DNA from: Craspedostauros australis
Taxonomy: Eukaryota; Bacillariophyta; Bacillariophyceae; Mastogloiales; Achnanthaceae
DNA length: 64,000 nt
Direction of reading: 5' to 3'
Assembly: GCA_026770025.1 (NCBI GenBank)
Contig: JAMXDE010000041.1
Location: 124,001-188,000, forward strand
Of the stretch, positions 46,543 through 58,400 are shown in pieces. The position numbers and the translations under genes were made by a program. Below the pieces are notes generated by a model, which was not told the origin of the DNA, did no database searches, and was given only the letters and a program-made list of their open reading frames with translations. Within the stretch, counting starts at the first letter, position 1, and each line of letters opens with the position of its first letter.

Positions 46543-48945
46543 ATGCCGCAAGACAGCAACAGCAAGAGCACTCCCACCAGCACGAACCCTTCTCAGGGCA
46601 TCCGCCCAAACAGCGGAGGAGGACGGCACAGCAACGCCATGCCAGTGCGCAGTATTGTTCCTCCCAACTCTAAATCACGGTTCCCCAACCGCATTGAGAG
46701 GCCTGGACACCCCATACCTCGCAACCCGCTACGACCTGGAGTACCAACAGAGCAAAATGAAACGACTCTCTCAGGGGCATCATCCAACAACGGGAGCACC
46801 CAGCGAGAAGTAGAAGACCTCGGGTCAACAACGTCATCTATAACGGGGGAGGCAGAGATGGCGGAGACGGAAGATGCGTGCTCTATCAACTGCGATGTGA
46901 ATGCCACATCGTCATCGTCGTCGTCATCATCATCATCATCATCATCATTGTCATCAAACGGGGCAGGCTCAGGATCGCAGCCGGCATCAATCCAAGAGGA
47001 CACGACCAATGGGCCTCAACTTGATGCCGAACGTCTCAATAATCCAGAGGTGGCGCAGACCGACACGCACACCGACACGCAGAGCGACACGCAGCCCGAG
47101 ACAAAGGCGAGGTGCAAGCGTCAGCATTGGATGCTGTTCGTATTTCTGTTCATGATTGCGGTGATCGTTGTTATCGTGGCGTTGCTGTTGATGTCGAAGG
47201 TCATCGACAGAACGACAACCAAAACCACCAAATCAAACGCGCCACGGACAAGCTTGGCACCGACCATGTCGTTGGATCCTTCGCCCTTGCCCTCACCCCC
47301 ACCTTCAACGATAGTCTCTCCATCAGGTACGCAGGCCAAATCGGTGGTACCATCGGTTCCTCCATCCAAATCGAAGGCGCCATCGCATGCACCATCAAAT
47401 ACACCAGTCTCATCCAATTCACTGTCCACATTTCCATCGAGCTTACCATCCGCCTCGGCATCCATCCAGCCGAGCGCGATGCTTTCCATGCCTGCCTCAC
47501 CAACGGCCGATTCGCTCTTCCTACTGTACACCAACATCCTGACACCCATCTTGGAGGCAGAGCCAAGCTTCACCAATCGATCTGTATTCGAGGATCCAAC
47601 CAGCCCTGAATCTCAGACGATGGAGTGGCTGTCGAAGAACCACCAGATCTCAAGCTTGAGCCAGCAGACTTTCAGCACCGGCAGACTTCGAAACTTTGAC
47701 CATGGCATAGCAAGCTCTCGCAGCGAAACCACCCTCATCCTACATGCATCGGATCTCAACGAGCTCCTCGAGAAGTATGTGCTCGTGTTGCTGTACTTCA
47801 AGATGGGAAATAGCGAGCAATGGGCACCCCTCTACAATTACCTCGACCCCGATTCTCATCACTGCCAATGGCAAAATCCCAGCGAGTCCAAAGGCATCTT
47901 TTGCGATGACGATCTCGAAGTGATCGGATTTCAGCTGAGCGATCGTTTCATCAGCGGGACCATACCAGATGAATTATACCTCCTCACCAACCTGTGGAAT
48001 TTGGATCTTGGCGGATGTACGAACATTCGTGGGACAATCTCGACCTACATTGGTCGATTGTCGGATTTGTGGGATGTGAGGCTCGACGGGACCTCGATGG
48101 AAGGAAGCATTCCGAGCGAGATTGGGATGTTGACCCACATGTGGCGCTGGGCATCCTACGACTCCCATGTTAATGGGAGCCTGCCAACCGAGCTTGGGAA
48201 CTTGATCGACCTTGAGGTCATCGATGTTAAAGGGTCAGCCATGACGGGGCCTCTCCCAGTCGAGCTTGGGAATCTGGTCAACCTGGAGAGCGTCTACATG
48301 TTTAACAACCTGTTGACAGGTTCTCTCCCAACGGAGATAGGGTTGATGACAAGTCTCCGAGTATTCTACATCGAGGACTGTCAATTCCATGGACAGATTC
48401 CATCTGAGATTGGCCAACTGGTCGACTTGGAGCAGTTGTACCTGCAGAACAACAAACAGCTCAATGGCACTCTCCCATCTCAAATATCCAATCTCAGAAA
48501 CTTGAAAGACTTCTCCATTGGTGGTACAAGTATCGTCGGCAATCTTGACCCAATCCTCTGCCTTGCAACCAACACGCTAGACCGCATCTGGGCCGACTGC
48601 TCTACACCACCCGGGGTTAGCATTCTATCATCAGTCGCATGCTCGTGCTGCAGACACTGTTGCTACACCGACGAGGATTCGGGAGATGCCGAGTGCGACA
48701 GACAGACGAACCCAGCGTATACCATGTGCTACAACAACGAATGCACGTCATGCGGCAATGGGCGGTTTGTTTCGTCATGCGACGAGTGCATCGATCGCAA
48801 CGTTTCGTCGTTGGGGACACCGCCACAGTGGATCGACTTTGATGAAATCACGAACATGGAGATATGTTCTGGATCATGCGCACTCGAGGGGACAACCGGG
48901 ATGTGCAAGATGAGGAACTTCACAGATGCCCCTCTTGGAGCGTAG
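46543..48945 (+). CDS. LRR membrane protein, intact, single exon
   Basis: 800 residues, no intron. Residues 1-193 are low complexity and presumably cytoplasmic, with a 14-Ser run encoded by (TCA/TCG)n. Residues about 195-217 are one strong transmembrane segment (MLFVFLFMIAVIVVIVALLL). A Ser/Pro/Thr-rich stalk follows (about 225-325), so the topology is type II with the LRRs outside or in a lumen. Repeats of about 24 residues occupy about 465-680, with the plant-type pattern LP.ELGNL..LE and G.IPSEIG.L..L. Before them is a LRRNT-like block (HHCQWQNPSESKGIFCDD). The end is Cys-rich (CSCCRHCCYTDED ... CTSCGNG). Likely a surface or adhesion/recognition protein; no kinase domain, so it cannot signal as a plant receptor kinase does. 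The LRR gene at 55442 has the same layout. Confidence 0.88.
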   Translation: MPQDSNSKSTPTSTNPSQGIRPNSGGGRHSNAMPVRSIVPPNSKSRFPNRIERPGHPIPRNPLRPGVPTEQNETTLSGASSNNGSTQREVEDLGSTTSSITGEAEMAETEDACSINCDVNATSSSSSSSSSSSSSLSSNGAGSGSQPASIQEDTTNGPQLDAERLNNPEVAQTDTHTDTQSDTQPETKARCKRQHWMLFVFLFMIAVIVVIVALLLMSKVIDRTTTKTTKSNAPRTSLAPTMSLDPSPLPSPPPSTIVSPSGTQAKSVVPSVPPSKSKAPSHAPSNTPVSSNSLSTFPSSLPSASASIQPSAMLSMPASPTADSLFLLYTNILTPILEAEPSFTNRSVFEDPTSPESQTMEWLSKNHQISSLSQQTFSTGRLRNFDHGIASSRSETTLILHASDLNELLEKYVLVLLYFKMGNSEQWAPLYNYLDPDSHHCQWQNPSESKGIFCDDDLEVIGFQLSDRFISGTIPDELYLLTNLWNLDLGGCTNIRGTISTYIGRLSDLWDVRLDGTSMEGSIPSEIGMLTHMWRWASYDSHVNGSLPTELGNLIDLEVIDVKGSAMTGPLPVELGNLVNLESVYMFNNLLTGSLPTEIGLMTSLRVFYIEDCQFHGQIPSEIGQLVDLEQLYLQNNKQLNGTLPSQISNLRNLKDFSIGGTSIVGNLDPILCLATNTLDRIWADCSTPPGVSILSSVACSCCRHCCYTDEDSGDAECDRQTNPAYTMCYNNECTSCGNGRFVSSCDECIDRNVSSLGTPPQWIDFDEITNMEICSGSCALEGTTGMCKMRNFTDAPLGA

Positions 48946-49354
48946 CATTGGAAAATAGGAAGAGCACGCAGAGAGTGATGGTTGGTGGCTGTGGATCCTT
49001 CAATGCATGATGGACTATTTGTGTAAAGCATCCCAACAGCAGGATGAATTGCATCGTATAATAGGAACTACTCGTACATGAAACATCACATTGCATGATG
49101 TTATGGTATACTACGATGCGTATGCTCTCTTCGGAGTCATCGTATTCGTTGGGATGGTGGATACGCGTCGCTCCTGCGAGTTCTCCAGAGCATGTGGTCG
49201 CATGCGTTCTCGTCTGCCACCACCTCTACGAATCGTGAGCAGTATTTGGACGCTCTTGTGGCATCCTGCGCCGAAGTATGATGTAGAAACGGACAAGCAG
49301 CAAAACCATACCATAGCAATCGAACGGTCTCCGTAAAGCCGTTCAATAGACAGC

Positions 49355-49873
49355 ATGGTCAAAGAGCAGGCTATCGCTGGGCGGGAGCAGCACAAGAACA
49401 CGAAGACGACCGCAACTGAGGCGAACATGGGACAGCGACAGAAGCGTTTTGTGATTGGAGCAGTTGTGTTGGCCATCCTTGCCATCGTTATTGGCCTCGT
49501 GCTGGGCCTGGGCAACGATGGCAACACCAACGCGTTGGTTCGGATCCAATCGCCCGCAACAGCCGCGCCCACATCAACGGTGCCAGCATCTGCCGTGCCA
49601 ACATCGGCCCCATCCGTATCCATATCGCCGAGCAACGCCCCCGCCTGATCTGCGGAAGCTTTGTTAATCTCGGATGTCATTCGAACAGCATCGCCGCAAA
49701 CCTCTGTGGATCAGTTGGATGCGGAGAACACGCCACAAGCCAAAGCGCTTGAATGACTCATCGAAGACCAACGGGGCGTCGGAGGCAACGGCATCAACGG
49801 TGAAGGTTGGCCACAGGATGACTTGATCGTGAGCTGCGCTTTGCCTGTTTTCCGCCACAGCACAGGCAAAGAC
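49355..49873 (+). pseudogene. LRR membrane-protein relic, paralogue of 55442 gene
   Basis: The segment matches residues about 470-620 of the product of the 55442 gene: Gln/Lys-rich lead-in, QRQKRFVIGAVVLAI transmembrane segment, Pro/Thr/Ser stalk with SPSNAPA, then QTSVDQLDAENTPQAKALE, LIEDQR and GEGWPQDDL. Two in-frame TGA stops (about 49646 and 49753) sit exactly where the paralogue has TGG for Trp. The match ends near 49873 at RHSTGKD, before the repeats. A relic of a duplicated gene, without the LRR part. The sequence between it and the transposon at 50282 shows no gene. Confidence 0.85.
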
Positions 49874-50300
49874 ATGTCCCGGACGATTAAGGAGATGCGG
49901 TAAATTACATCAAACGATAATGAAATCAGCACGAGTTTGGGTTTGGCTGTTGGCGTCATCAAACCTCGAGCGAGAAGACGTGTGTCGAAGAACGTCCAGA
50001 CGCCTCGATCGAAGCCAAAGACGCTCACGAGGGCTTTGGAAAGAGACAATTGTGCCTTTTGCAGAGTGGGATTGATCGGGTCAGGACATAAATGATGGGT
50101 GTCGGGTTTCTGCTATGGATGCGTACTGTTTCCCCGCTACAGCGCTTGTGATGCCTCTTGGATATGCCTGCAGAACGTGTTCGAGCGCACGGTTCCACAC
50201 CCAATACCCTCAAGTTGTGCTTATGTCGACGAACCGTTGATATCAAAGTCTCGATTTTGTGTCACGAGGATTTCGCGGCAAATATCCGTAAGGAATTTTT

Positions 50301-50474
50301 CGGGACTGAGGAGTCCACTTACGGCTAAGTGGATTCCTCAGTCCACTTACCATTTTTGTTGTTTCGTAAGTGGACTCCTCAGTCCAGTTACCGTAAGTGG
50401 ACTGAGGAGTCCACTTACGACCACAAAAAAAGTAGTCGAATTTCGCTCATCTGAGAAAAGACTACTTCGACCAC
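50301..50474 (+). repeat. left palindrome array and inner inverted repeat
   Basis: A partial copy (from 50301) and three full 26-bp near-palindromes at 50325-50350, 50366-50391 and 50393-50418, with loop CCTC or GAGG and scattered substitutions. The last continues into a 56-bp unique arm containing AGTAGTCGAATTTCGCTC, which pairs with the right end. Confidence 0.9.
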
Positions 50475-51887
50475 CCCACCCTGTCACATTTTTTGGATTC
50501 TTCGTGTTGTTGCGTGTAAACTTGTGCACACAGCGATTTTGCATTGAGACGCACCTCCTCCGTTCTTTTTTACGCAATAACAGCAATCAACACTGACTCT
50601 ACTCTGCATTATATTGTCTTTCTCTACTGTTATGATACTGTTATGCTACTGTTATGCTACAGTCATCCTTGTGAGCCTCTTGTGCGTGGAATACGTTGGT
50701 GTACATAATTCGTATTGCATATCATCGTTTCTGCTTCCTTCCATGCAGACCGTGAGTTGTGACCTCTATATCTCTGCTGTGGGTCCTGGCTTCGGCGGCT
50801 GCCTTGTGCGCAGCTTGTATTGCTGCTTCCAGATTCAGGACAGGCACCCTTGAGCTAATTATTGTGGCTGTGTTTGTTTGATGTGCCTTGGCAGTGGTGG
50901 CTTCACCGTCGGCGTTGTCATTGCTTTCGTTGCTCATCTCTCTTGCTATCTCTGTTACTGCATTTGTAGCTGTGGTGGTTGTCTCATCTGTGTTTGCGCT
51001 GATAAGGCGTTCATTGTGGTGGCTTCTCTCATTGATGCTGGGCCTTCACCTTCTCTACTCATTCGACAGGCTCCTTGTGCACAATTCGATGACATAAGTT
51101 GTGAACAATGATTGCGTCCGCTCCTTTTGCGATGTTTCTTAATGCCATGGTTAGGGCAATGCCACATGTCATGAGCCACTCCTGTTTGTCAGCTTTGATG
51201 TATCAGCAAGCATACAAGTTGCATCCTGGACAGATCCAGTGTCTACACACTGAACAGGCAACACAGGTTCCCCTCACGTCTGGACAGTACCTTGCTGCAT
51301 GCTCACCCTGCCGCAATCATTTGGTCATTTTTATCTCCTCCTTGGGATCCATCGTGGATAGGCTGGCAAGCATTCCTTTTTATTTTGACGGTCCTCGGGG
51401 CATCCCCGTGGCTGCATCTCGCCATCTTCGACGGCTGACCCGCCTGCTGGAATGATATCAGTGTTGTGGGTCGCTGTCTCCGTGCCTCCCTTTTGTTTCT
51501 TGCCCTTTCTTTCGTCTGCAGCCATGACTGCGAGCAACTTGCGCAACCAAGCAATGATTCATCCCATCAACTTGTTCAGACTTCACTCATGATTTACTCT
51601 GCTGGGATACTGTTCGATGGTGCCAGTGTGGCCTGCTTCAATTTCATGATCGGAGTGTGCCTCTGTTGCGTAGTGAATCAATCAGTGCAGTGCCACAAAC
51701 ATGGTTTGTAGCTGTCAACCGACTGCTATGCAATGGATTGTTGCAATGAGTGGGGACGCTTTGTGCTGCTGGATGAGCTTTGTTGTTATGTCAGACCCAC
51801 CATTCAGGCATTTCCATACAGCACAGTTCAGGGGAGGAACGTCTTCACTGGAGGTACTGGGAAAGCAAGAATGTTGTGGTGGGTTTG

Positions 51888-52846
51888 TCAAGTCTTCTTG
51901 TGATGAAATACTCCATCCCCTGTGATGTTCCGCAGGTTCTTGCTTGCCCTGCAGAACTTGTTCGTCTTTGGGCTCAGCTTGAGAAACTCTGTATCAAGCA
52001 TCTTGGATGATTGCTGATCTGCCTCTGGAATTTTGGGGAAGGCAAACGCCAAGAGCAAACGGGATGCATCTTCAGGAACGTTCTCAGAATGATGCAAGAG
52101 GCCAAGGGAAAACCTCGTTCCTACAATGCACAGGATGTTTCCCTTTTTGTCTCCTGTCACCCAATCGAGCGTTCATGTGAGTCGGTGGTTGTGGAAAAGG
52201 GATCCACAGTTGTGTGAGAAGACAGATGAGGTTGGTACGGAACAAAGTGAAGCCATTTGGACAGGGAGAACCTGCGTTGCATTTGCCACAAGGCGCACTT
52301 ACCGATCACGATCAGAGCTCCTCTCGCATCATAGACACATATGCATGGTGAAGCACCTGAATCATTTCTTTGTCTGCCCGGAAGATTGAGCAATATGTTT
52401 TCTCTTGTGCATTCAGATATAGATGGGTGCTAGTTGGGAAATTGTGCACATGTTCCACATTTCCGATGCAACTCCCCTTTCAGTTTTGTGTTCTGAGTTG
52501 TTCTCGTCTTCATCTCTACAATGAATACCTCATTGTGTGCATCATTGGTTGGATCCCCCACAATGCTCAGGAAATTGATGGAGGCACGTACGTAGGTTTT
52601 GCTCTGTTTCCGGACGAGGCCAGCATGAAATGCGGCCTTGATGGTCGTGTTGATTCCACCCACATGTTTGCAGTTCATGGCTGCTCTCATCAGTAGTTCC
52701 TCGTTTGCATGTCCCAGACGTGTGTAGGCATAGGATTTACCATGCCAGGCCTTCATGAACCATGCCTGCAAAGCTGTCTTTACAAGCTGTTGCTGCAGTT
52801 CCAGCAACTGGGGTGATGCGGTACCATCACTTCCATTGCTGAGCAC
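51888..52846 (-). pseudogene. PD-(D/E)XK-nuclease-like part of transposon protein, broken
   Basis: The first piece (52846 downward) reads LVKTALQAWFMKAWHGKSY, LGHANEELLMRAAMN, FHAGLVRKQSKTYVRASINF and EVFIVEMKTRTTQ. The GH.NE helix, the site near ASINF (Asn where the second acid is expected) and the E-x-K (VEMKTRT) follow the order of YqaJ-like PD-(D/E)XK nucleases. Downstream, an exon with QVLHHAYV and YDARGALIVIG (the two halves in different frames) precedes a GTAAGT donor at about 52284. The next exon reads DKKGNILCIVGTRFSLGLLHHS and runs to 51888. A further segment near 51730-51880 reads WKCLNGGSDITTKLIQQH, like the GG.D part of piggyBac/DDE_Tnp_1_7-type proteins, but has in-frame stops. 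The changed acid and slips make activity unlikely. Confidence 0.6.
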
Positions 52847-53687
52847 ATCATTTTCGTTGTGTTCTCCTTGTGTATCAGTCTGGAGACTGGAGTTACTGTT
52901 CCTTGTTGCTGCTGTGGCTTAGTCTGCATTGTTGGATGGGGATGAAGGATTGCTGTGCTCTGAGCTACCTCTATTTTTGCGTGCAGCTGTGCTATCATCT
53001 GGTAGGCATGCGTCAGTGAATGCTGGTGTGTCTGCAACCTCTGCTCTACTGGAAGCACCTGCATTCGACGCGGATGTGGCAGTAGTGGGTGGACCAGAGG
53101 CAAATGTGCTCGATGCTGCAGTGTCGGAAGCTGGCGTGCCTGATGTGCAAGGGGTTGGTGTGTTGAATGTGGACGATGTGGATTGTGAGGCAGGCGAGCC
53201 TGAAGTCTTGGGCACAGATGCTGCAGCTGTGGCTTCTTCAGTGGGGTGTGTGTTGCATGCCAAAGTTTGAAGATATGGAGGATTGAGCTGGAGATGAAGG
53301 GAGAGCGAAAGTGCTGGCGACTGAGGTTGTAGATGTTCAAGTCTGCCGAGCAGACAAAGATTGTCCTTGATGACAGTGGACGGACTTTGTGCGCCTTGAT
53401 GCTGGTGTGAGTCGAGATGGCCTCGTCCATCTAGAAGCAGATGATCTCGTGCTGTGCGTTGTAGATGTGGATGGAGGAGGAGCTGATGTGGCAGACATCA
53501 ATGCGGATGATGTGAATGAAGGGGAGGCACAACAACTGCATGTACTAGGTGCAATTGCATACCTGCCAGAGTTGCGGTTGATGCTGGCTGCAGCATCACT
53601 TGACTGCTGGGTTGCAGCAGCCTGGGCAACACTGACTCCCTTCTCATGGGCGATGCCATGCGGATCCTGCAGTTGTTTGTCGTCTGG

Positions 53688-54499
53688 CTAGGAGATGGGA
53701 TGGAATGGTTTGCATTGGTCGAAGCAGCCATCATTGCAGTCTTGTAGAGGATGTCCAAGTCCTTTGAAAGCTGCTTCATGCACAGCCCTTGAAAACGGTT
53801 TGGCGGCATTGTGCAGTGCTTGCAATTTGCCTTCCCATGGGTGCTCAGGGTGAGGCTGAGCTTGTTTTGCAACGTCTTGGCTGGACGCTTGTTTCCGTTG
53901 CACGAGCGCAGACAGGTGCAGACTTTCTGCTGAGCAGTCATCCTCTGACCATTGCGCAACAGAGGCTCGTAGGTTGGCCTCCAATTTCAATGAGTTGTCT
54001 TGTTCATTTGTGAGCTGCTTGTAGTGCACCTTTGCATCAAGCAAGGCCTTTCCCACAGCAACACAAACTCTACCGTGTTGGGATCCAGCATCTTCCATTG
54101 CAGGCCCATAGAAGCCACTTGTTCTGGTTCTGTCAGAGCTAGTTGTTCAACAGTTCTGGATGTGCCGGTTGCAGATGTGCTGGTTGTAGTTGTGTTAGTG
54201 CAAGCATCATTGGGGATGATGATGTTGGCGGCAGCAACAATGGCAGCAATCAGCATGGCTGCTGGTGCATCGTTGGCCACATGAGCATTGCCAACAGGGT
54301 AGACTCCAGTATCGACGCTGTTGGCATCAACATTGCTTTTGTTGTGGACACCAAGGATGTCATCATTTTTGTCACTGTCAAGATCGATCAGGGTATCAAT
54401 AACCCAGTCTTCGTATGAGCTGTCGGTGTCATTGTCGCTGTGGTTGGTGGTATCTGCTATGTGCTCGATGAGGGATGCGATGTCAGGCAAAGTACTCAC
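53688..54499 (-). pseudogene. N-terminal part of transposon protein, frameshifted
   Basis: From ATG at 54499 (MSTLPDIASLIEHI) the frame is Asp/Asn/Thr-rich for about 150 codons. It then loses coding character near 54060, while another frame takes up a helical segment (GKALLDAKVHYKQLTNEQ, LKLEANLRASVAQ) to 53688. No domain is recognised. By position it is the start of the protein whose nuclease-like part lies at 51888-52846. A frame slip or missed intron separates them. Confidence 0.5.
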
Positions 54500-54767
54500 G
54501 ATGAAACAAGCTTCTTGAAGCTGGTGGGAACCTAAACAGTGTTATATTAGAGGAACATTTGATGATGAAAGACGTTGATGGTACTGAAGGGGACGACAAT
54601 TACGATAAAAAGCTTGTGGTTACACACAAAGTTGTTGTGTTACCGTCTACAAGTCTATTGAAGTCCAAGGATGCGGTTGACAACACGTAAATCAACGCGA
54701 CAAAATACGAAGCCAGCATCACAACCAGAACGCAACCGAGAGAAACAGGGAATTTGGAGGAGGTGGA

Positions 54768-54926
54768 GTGGTCAAAGTAGTCTTTTCTCAGATGAGCGAA
54801 ATTCGACTACTTTTTTTGTGGTCGTAAGTGGACTCCTCAGTCCACTTACGGTAACTGGATTGAGGAGTCCACTTACGAAGCCCAAAAATGCAAGGGGGTC
54901 GTAAGTGGACTCACCAGTCCACTTAC
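54768..54926 (-). repeat. right palindrome array and inner inverted repeat
   Basis: Three 26-bp near-palindromes at 54824-54849, 54851-54876 and 54901-54926. The segment 54768-54849 is the inverse of 50393-50474 with one mismatch in 82. Confidence 0.9.
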
Positions 54927-54960
54927 GAAAACGCCCACACAAAAAATTCCTTACGGATAT

Positions 54961-55441
54961 GCGAAGAAGGAAATCATGCACAGGAGGCAATTGGCGACGA
55001 CTTCGGTAGCATTATATACGTCCGATAGTGAATACCGTGAGGTACTCAGAATCTGTGCTTGTTCTTACGTCACCCTAAACGGCGACCAGTGCCCTGGGGA
55101 CGCAAGATACCGTGGCCCTCGCGTAACCAATGTCACTCTCTGCACAGGTACCGTTCTCAGCGCTGTGTCGCTGTGACGTAGTACCCGACAGTTTTCCCCC
55201 TTTCGGCGCTTCACGATCATCGTCGTCGTTACTCCGACATCATTGATCGCAACCCATGCGCACCGCGCGGTCAACTTCGCTCTGAGTACGCCGCGCGCAT
55301 TCGGTGCGCACATCGTCACACGCCCTCTCCTTTGATCGTTGTCCTTTTTAGCGGCTCCATTTGCGGCTCTTCCCATAATCACAGCGCCGCTCCGCAAGTC
55401 GAGAGCAGCCGGAGTCCAAGACAGCAACAACCAGTACGAGC
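54961..55441. other. short intergenic region, promoter side of second LRR gene
   Basis: Separates the palindrome-ended transposon from the ATG at 55442. It has no gene. The minus-strand frame 55065-55652 is a by-product of the Asn/Gly-rich codons downstream. Confidence 0.5.
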
Positions 55442-58400
55442 ATGTCGTCCCTGCCTCCCAATGCCCGCGGCGAGAATGATGATAGCATCGTCTTCGTGAA
55501 CGAAAGTGGTGGTAGTCACAGCTATGGCAATAACGATGGCAATGAGAACGGCAACGGCAACAATGGTAGCAACAATGGCAACAATGGCAACAATGGCAAT
55601 GGCAATGGCAACGATAATGACAATGACAGCGATGAGAACCATTCGACAACATCCAACATGGACGAAGACGAGGTCTTCCCTCCTACTGATCTGGAGCCCA
55701 CCGAATCGCAGCTCATGAGGGACTTGTCGCAACCCGTCTTGCGGATGCGCAGCAACCAGATCATGGCCATCATCGAGGCCGCAGACACCGACGAATCGGG
55801 CGAACTGCGTCGCAGCGGCTCCTTGAACAGCGATGCTGCGGGCGGAGATGGAAATGCAGAAACCCACAGCGACGATGAGCGTCCGCAGTTCGTCGACCAT
55901 GACGACGATGAGCCAAAGCGCGCTGATAGCGACGCACTAAAACCTGCTTCGTCCGGCGCGCTCGCGGTCGCACTCACGGCTGCTGTTGGTGGCACGAATA
56001 ACGAGGGCACATCGCCGACGGCGAAGGCGAGATCCGTTGGAGCCTTTGCTGTGCCGTTTGCATCGCCAGCCTCCAGCAGCAGCAACCGCTCGGATCGCAA
56101 TGTTGCGATGAACAAGAAGGACGCCTTCACGCTTGCGATGAATCCCTCTCAATTCAGTTCGAACGCCGCGAGACCGCGCTCTACCAACAAAAATGCCCGC
56201 AATAGCGGCCGATCGGTCGGAGCGCACCGTGTGACGAACAACAGTGCGGATACTGGCAGTCTCACGAAGAGCGTTGCCGTCCATCGAGATAGCAGCAGCA
56301 CCGCAGCAAGTGCCGACCGAGCCGCGAAGGACGCCTTGGCCGTGGATCAAGCCCGCACCTCCGTGGTCGGAGCTGTGCCGTCCATGTCTCTGAAGGGTGA
56401 TGCGAAGGAGAAGAAGGAATCCGGTGACCGCAAGTCGTCGGTCTCGATCTCTTCTTACTCGAAGACGATCATGGATGATTCGGAGGCCTTCAGCAGCGCC
56501 GGCATGGGCATTCCGCAGGATGATGATGTCAGCAACGATGCCAGCAATGCCACCAACCTCTTCGGTAGACCGGCGACGCCGGCCATCAGATCGCGCAGTG
56601 CTGGGCTGCGTGACGCCTTGTCTACCAACCCCGCTATCGCAGAACACCTCGATGGGCATATGCAGGAATTGCGCGACAGTATGGCGAATCAAGAGCAGTT
56701 CGTCGATCTGGAAGGCATGGCCATGGGCGACGACAATACAACGGCCGTCGAAGCTGTTGCGGTCAACGACAGCGAGCTCCTCCAAATCGCGAGAGATGAG
56801 GTCATGGAGAATGCTGTCGAAGCGCAAGTCGTCACGCAGCAAGAGCAGGAAAAGACCATCGAACTCGCTGCAGCTCAGCGAGGCAAGCAGCAGCAACGCA
56901 AGTACGCGATTGTACTTGCGTTGGCGCTCGTTGCCGTCATCGCCCTTGCGATTGGTCTTTCAGTTGGACTGGAAGGCAGTGGCAGTGGCAGTGCATTGAT
57001 TGCGATCAATATAACGATGGTTCCAACCGAATCGCCCACAACGGCCACACCAACGCAACTGCCGTCTGCATCACCAAGCAACGCCCCCACTCTCGCTCCC
57101 ACCTGGTCTGCGGAAGCATCGCAGCTCTTGGACTTCATTCGATCATCGTCGCCTCAAACAACTGTGGATCAGTTGGATGTGGAGAACACGCCACAAGCCA
57201 AAGCGTTTGATTGGCTCATCGAGGACCAAAAGACCCGCAGGGCCTTCAATGCCGACGGCAAAGGCTGGACGCAGGGTGACTTGGCTGTGCGGTATGCGTT
57301 GGCCGTGTTTTACTACAGCACAGGCGGAGACGGTTGGTTCGTCAAGGAAGACTGGATGGCGCTTGGCATGCACCATTGCGAGTGGGGCGGATCGATCACC
57401 TGCGGCAACAGCCCGACGATACAGCCGTTGCAGAAGATATCCATGTCCGGCAACAACCTGGCCGGCACCCTTCCAGATGAGCTGGCCATGCTGTCACTAC
57501 TCGGTAAGCGCGGTCATGCTGTTGTGGATGATGCCTATTTCTCAATGCGCCCTTTAACTTTGGCGCAAACGCAGCAGTCTCCCCCATGCCTTTTGTTATA
57601 CATCTTCGCGTCTAACACTCTTGCATCCAAACCCATTCTTCTCTGCTTGTCCTGGTTGTGCTGGCACAAATTCTATACAAACCTCCCGCGACACGTCTAC
57701 CATCACACAAACCAGACACCCTCACCCTGTCGGGAAACTCACTGTCAGGATCCATACCAACATCGATGGCAACGATTCAGAGCATGGCGTACATGGTTCT
57801 GTCCAACAACATGCTCGAAGGTCCACTTTTCCCCAACGACGAGTGGGAACCAGTGATGAAGAACTGGCAGAACACGCTGCTGGAGTTTGATCTGTCCCAG
57901 AACACCTTCACGGGAGACTTCCCAGCTGGTTTAAGGCATCTCAAGTCGGTCGTCAACATCCAACTGCAGAACAATGCACTGAATGGGACCATCGCAACGG
58001 AGATCGGATTGATGGAGAGTTTGGGTACGTGGTATTGTGTACACGTGTGTATCTGTATACGTGTGTTTGTATACATTTGTATGTTTGCGTGTTGAGTGTT
58101 GCGCGCATTCCATGTGTTGGGTGTGGCAGATGCAGTATGTCCGTCGCAACAGACCAACGGTTTCAAATGGACGATTGCTCACCACCTTCCATTCCCTTTC
58201 CATTCCAATTGTCCCTCCTCACCAATACACCCCCGCGCCACGTACCCGCACCAACACGCCATCCACAGAGGAAATCGATCTGAGCCGCAGCTCCTTCAGC
58301 GAGAATGCCACCATCCCATCAGAAATCGGCATGCTTGATTCGTTGCAAAAGTTCATCATGATCTCATCCAACATAGGCGGTACAATCCCAACGGAGCTTG

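Larger units (their letters stand above)
50282..54960 (-). mobile_element. 4.7-kb DNA transposon with palindrome-array ends
   Basis: Outer ends are inverted: ATATCCGTAAGGAATTTT at 50282 and its inverse ending at 54960. Inside them both ends carry several 26-bp near-palindromes with arms GTAAGTGGACT/AGTCCACTTAC. Next to those is an 82-bp inverted repeat (50393-50474 against 54768-54849) with one mismatch. Target duplication is ambiguous because the flanks read ATAT on both sides and are self-complementary. The coding part is minus strand and broken: an N-terminal piece at 53688-54499, a PD-(D/E)XK-nuclease-like region at 51888-52846 and a Gly-Gly-Ser-Asp segment near 51730-51880. Transposon nucleases of this type accompany some ISL2EU elements and some algal piggyBac-like genes; class not settled. 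Confidence 0.8.

Noticed and set aside
49111-49680. 189-codon minus-strand frame over the LRR relic
   Set aside because: The plus strand clearly aligns with the LRR paralogue; the minus frame is a mirror.
55937-56896. 319-codon minus-strand frame
   Set aside because: Mirror frame of the low-complexity N-terminal region of the LRR gene.
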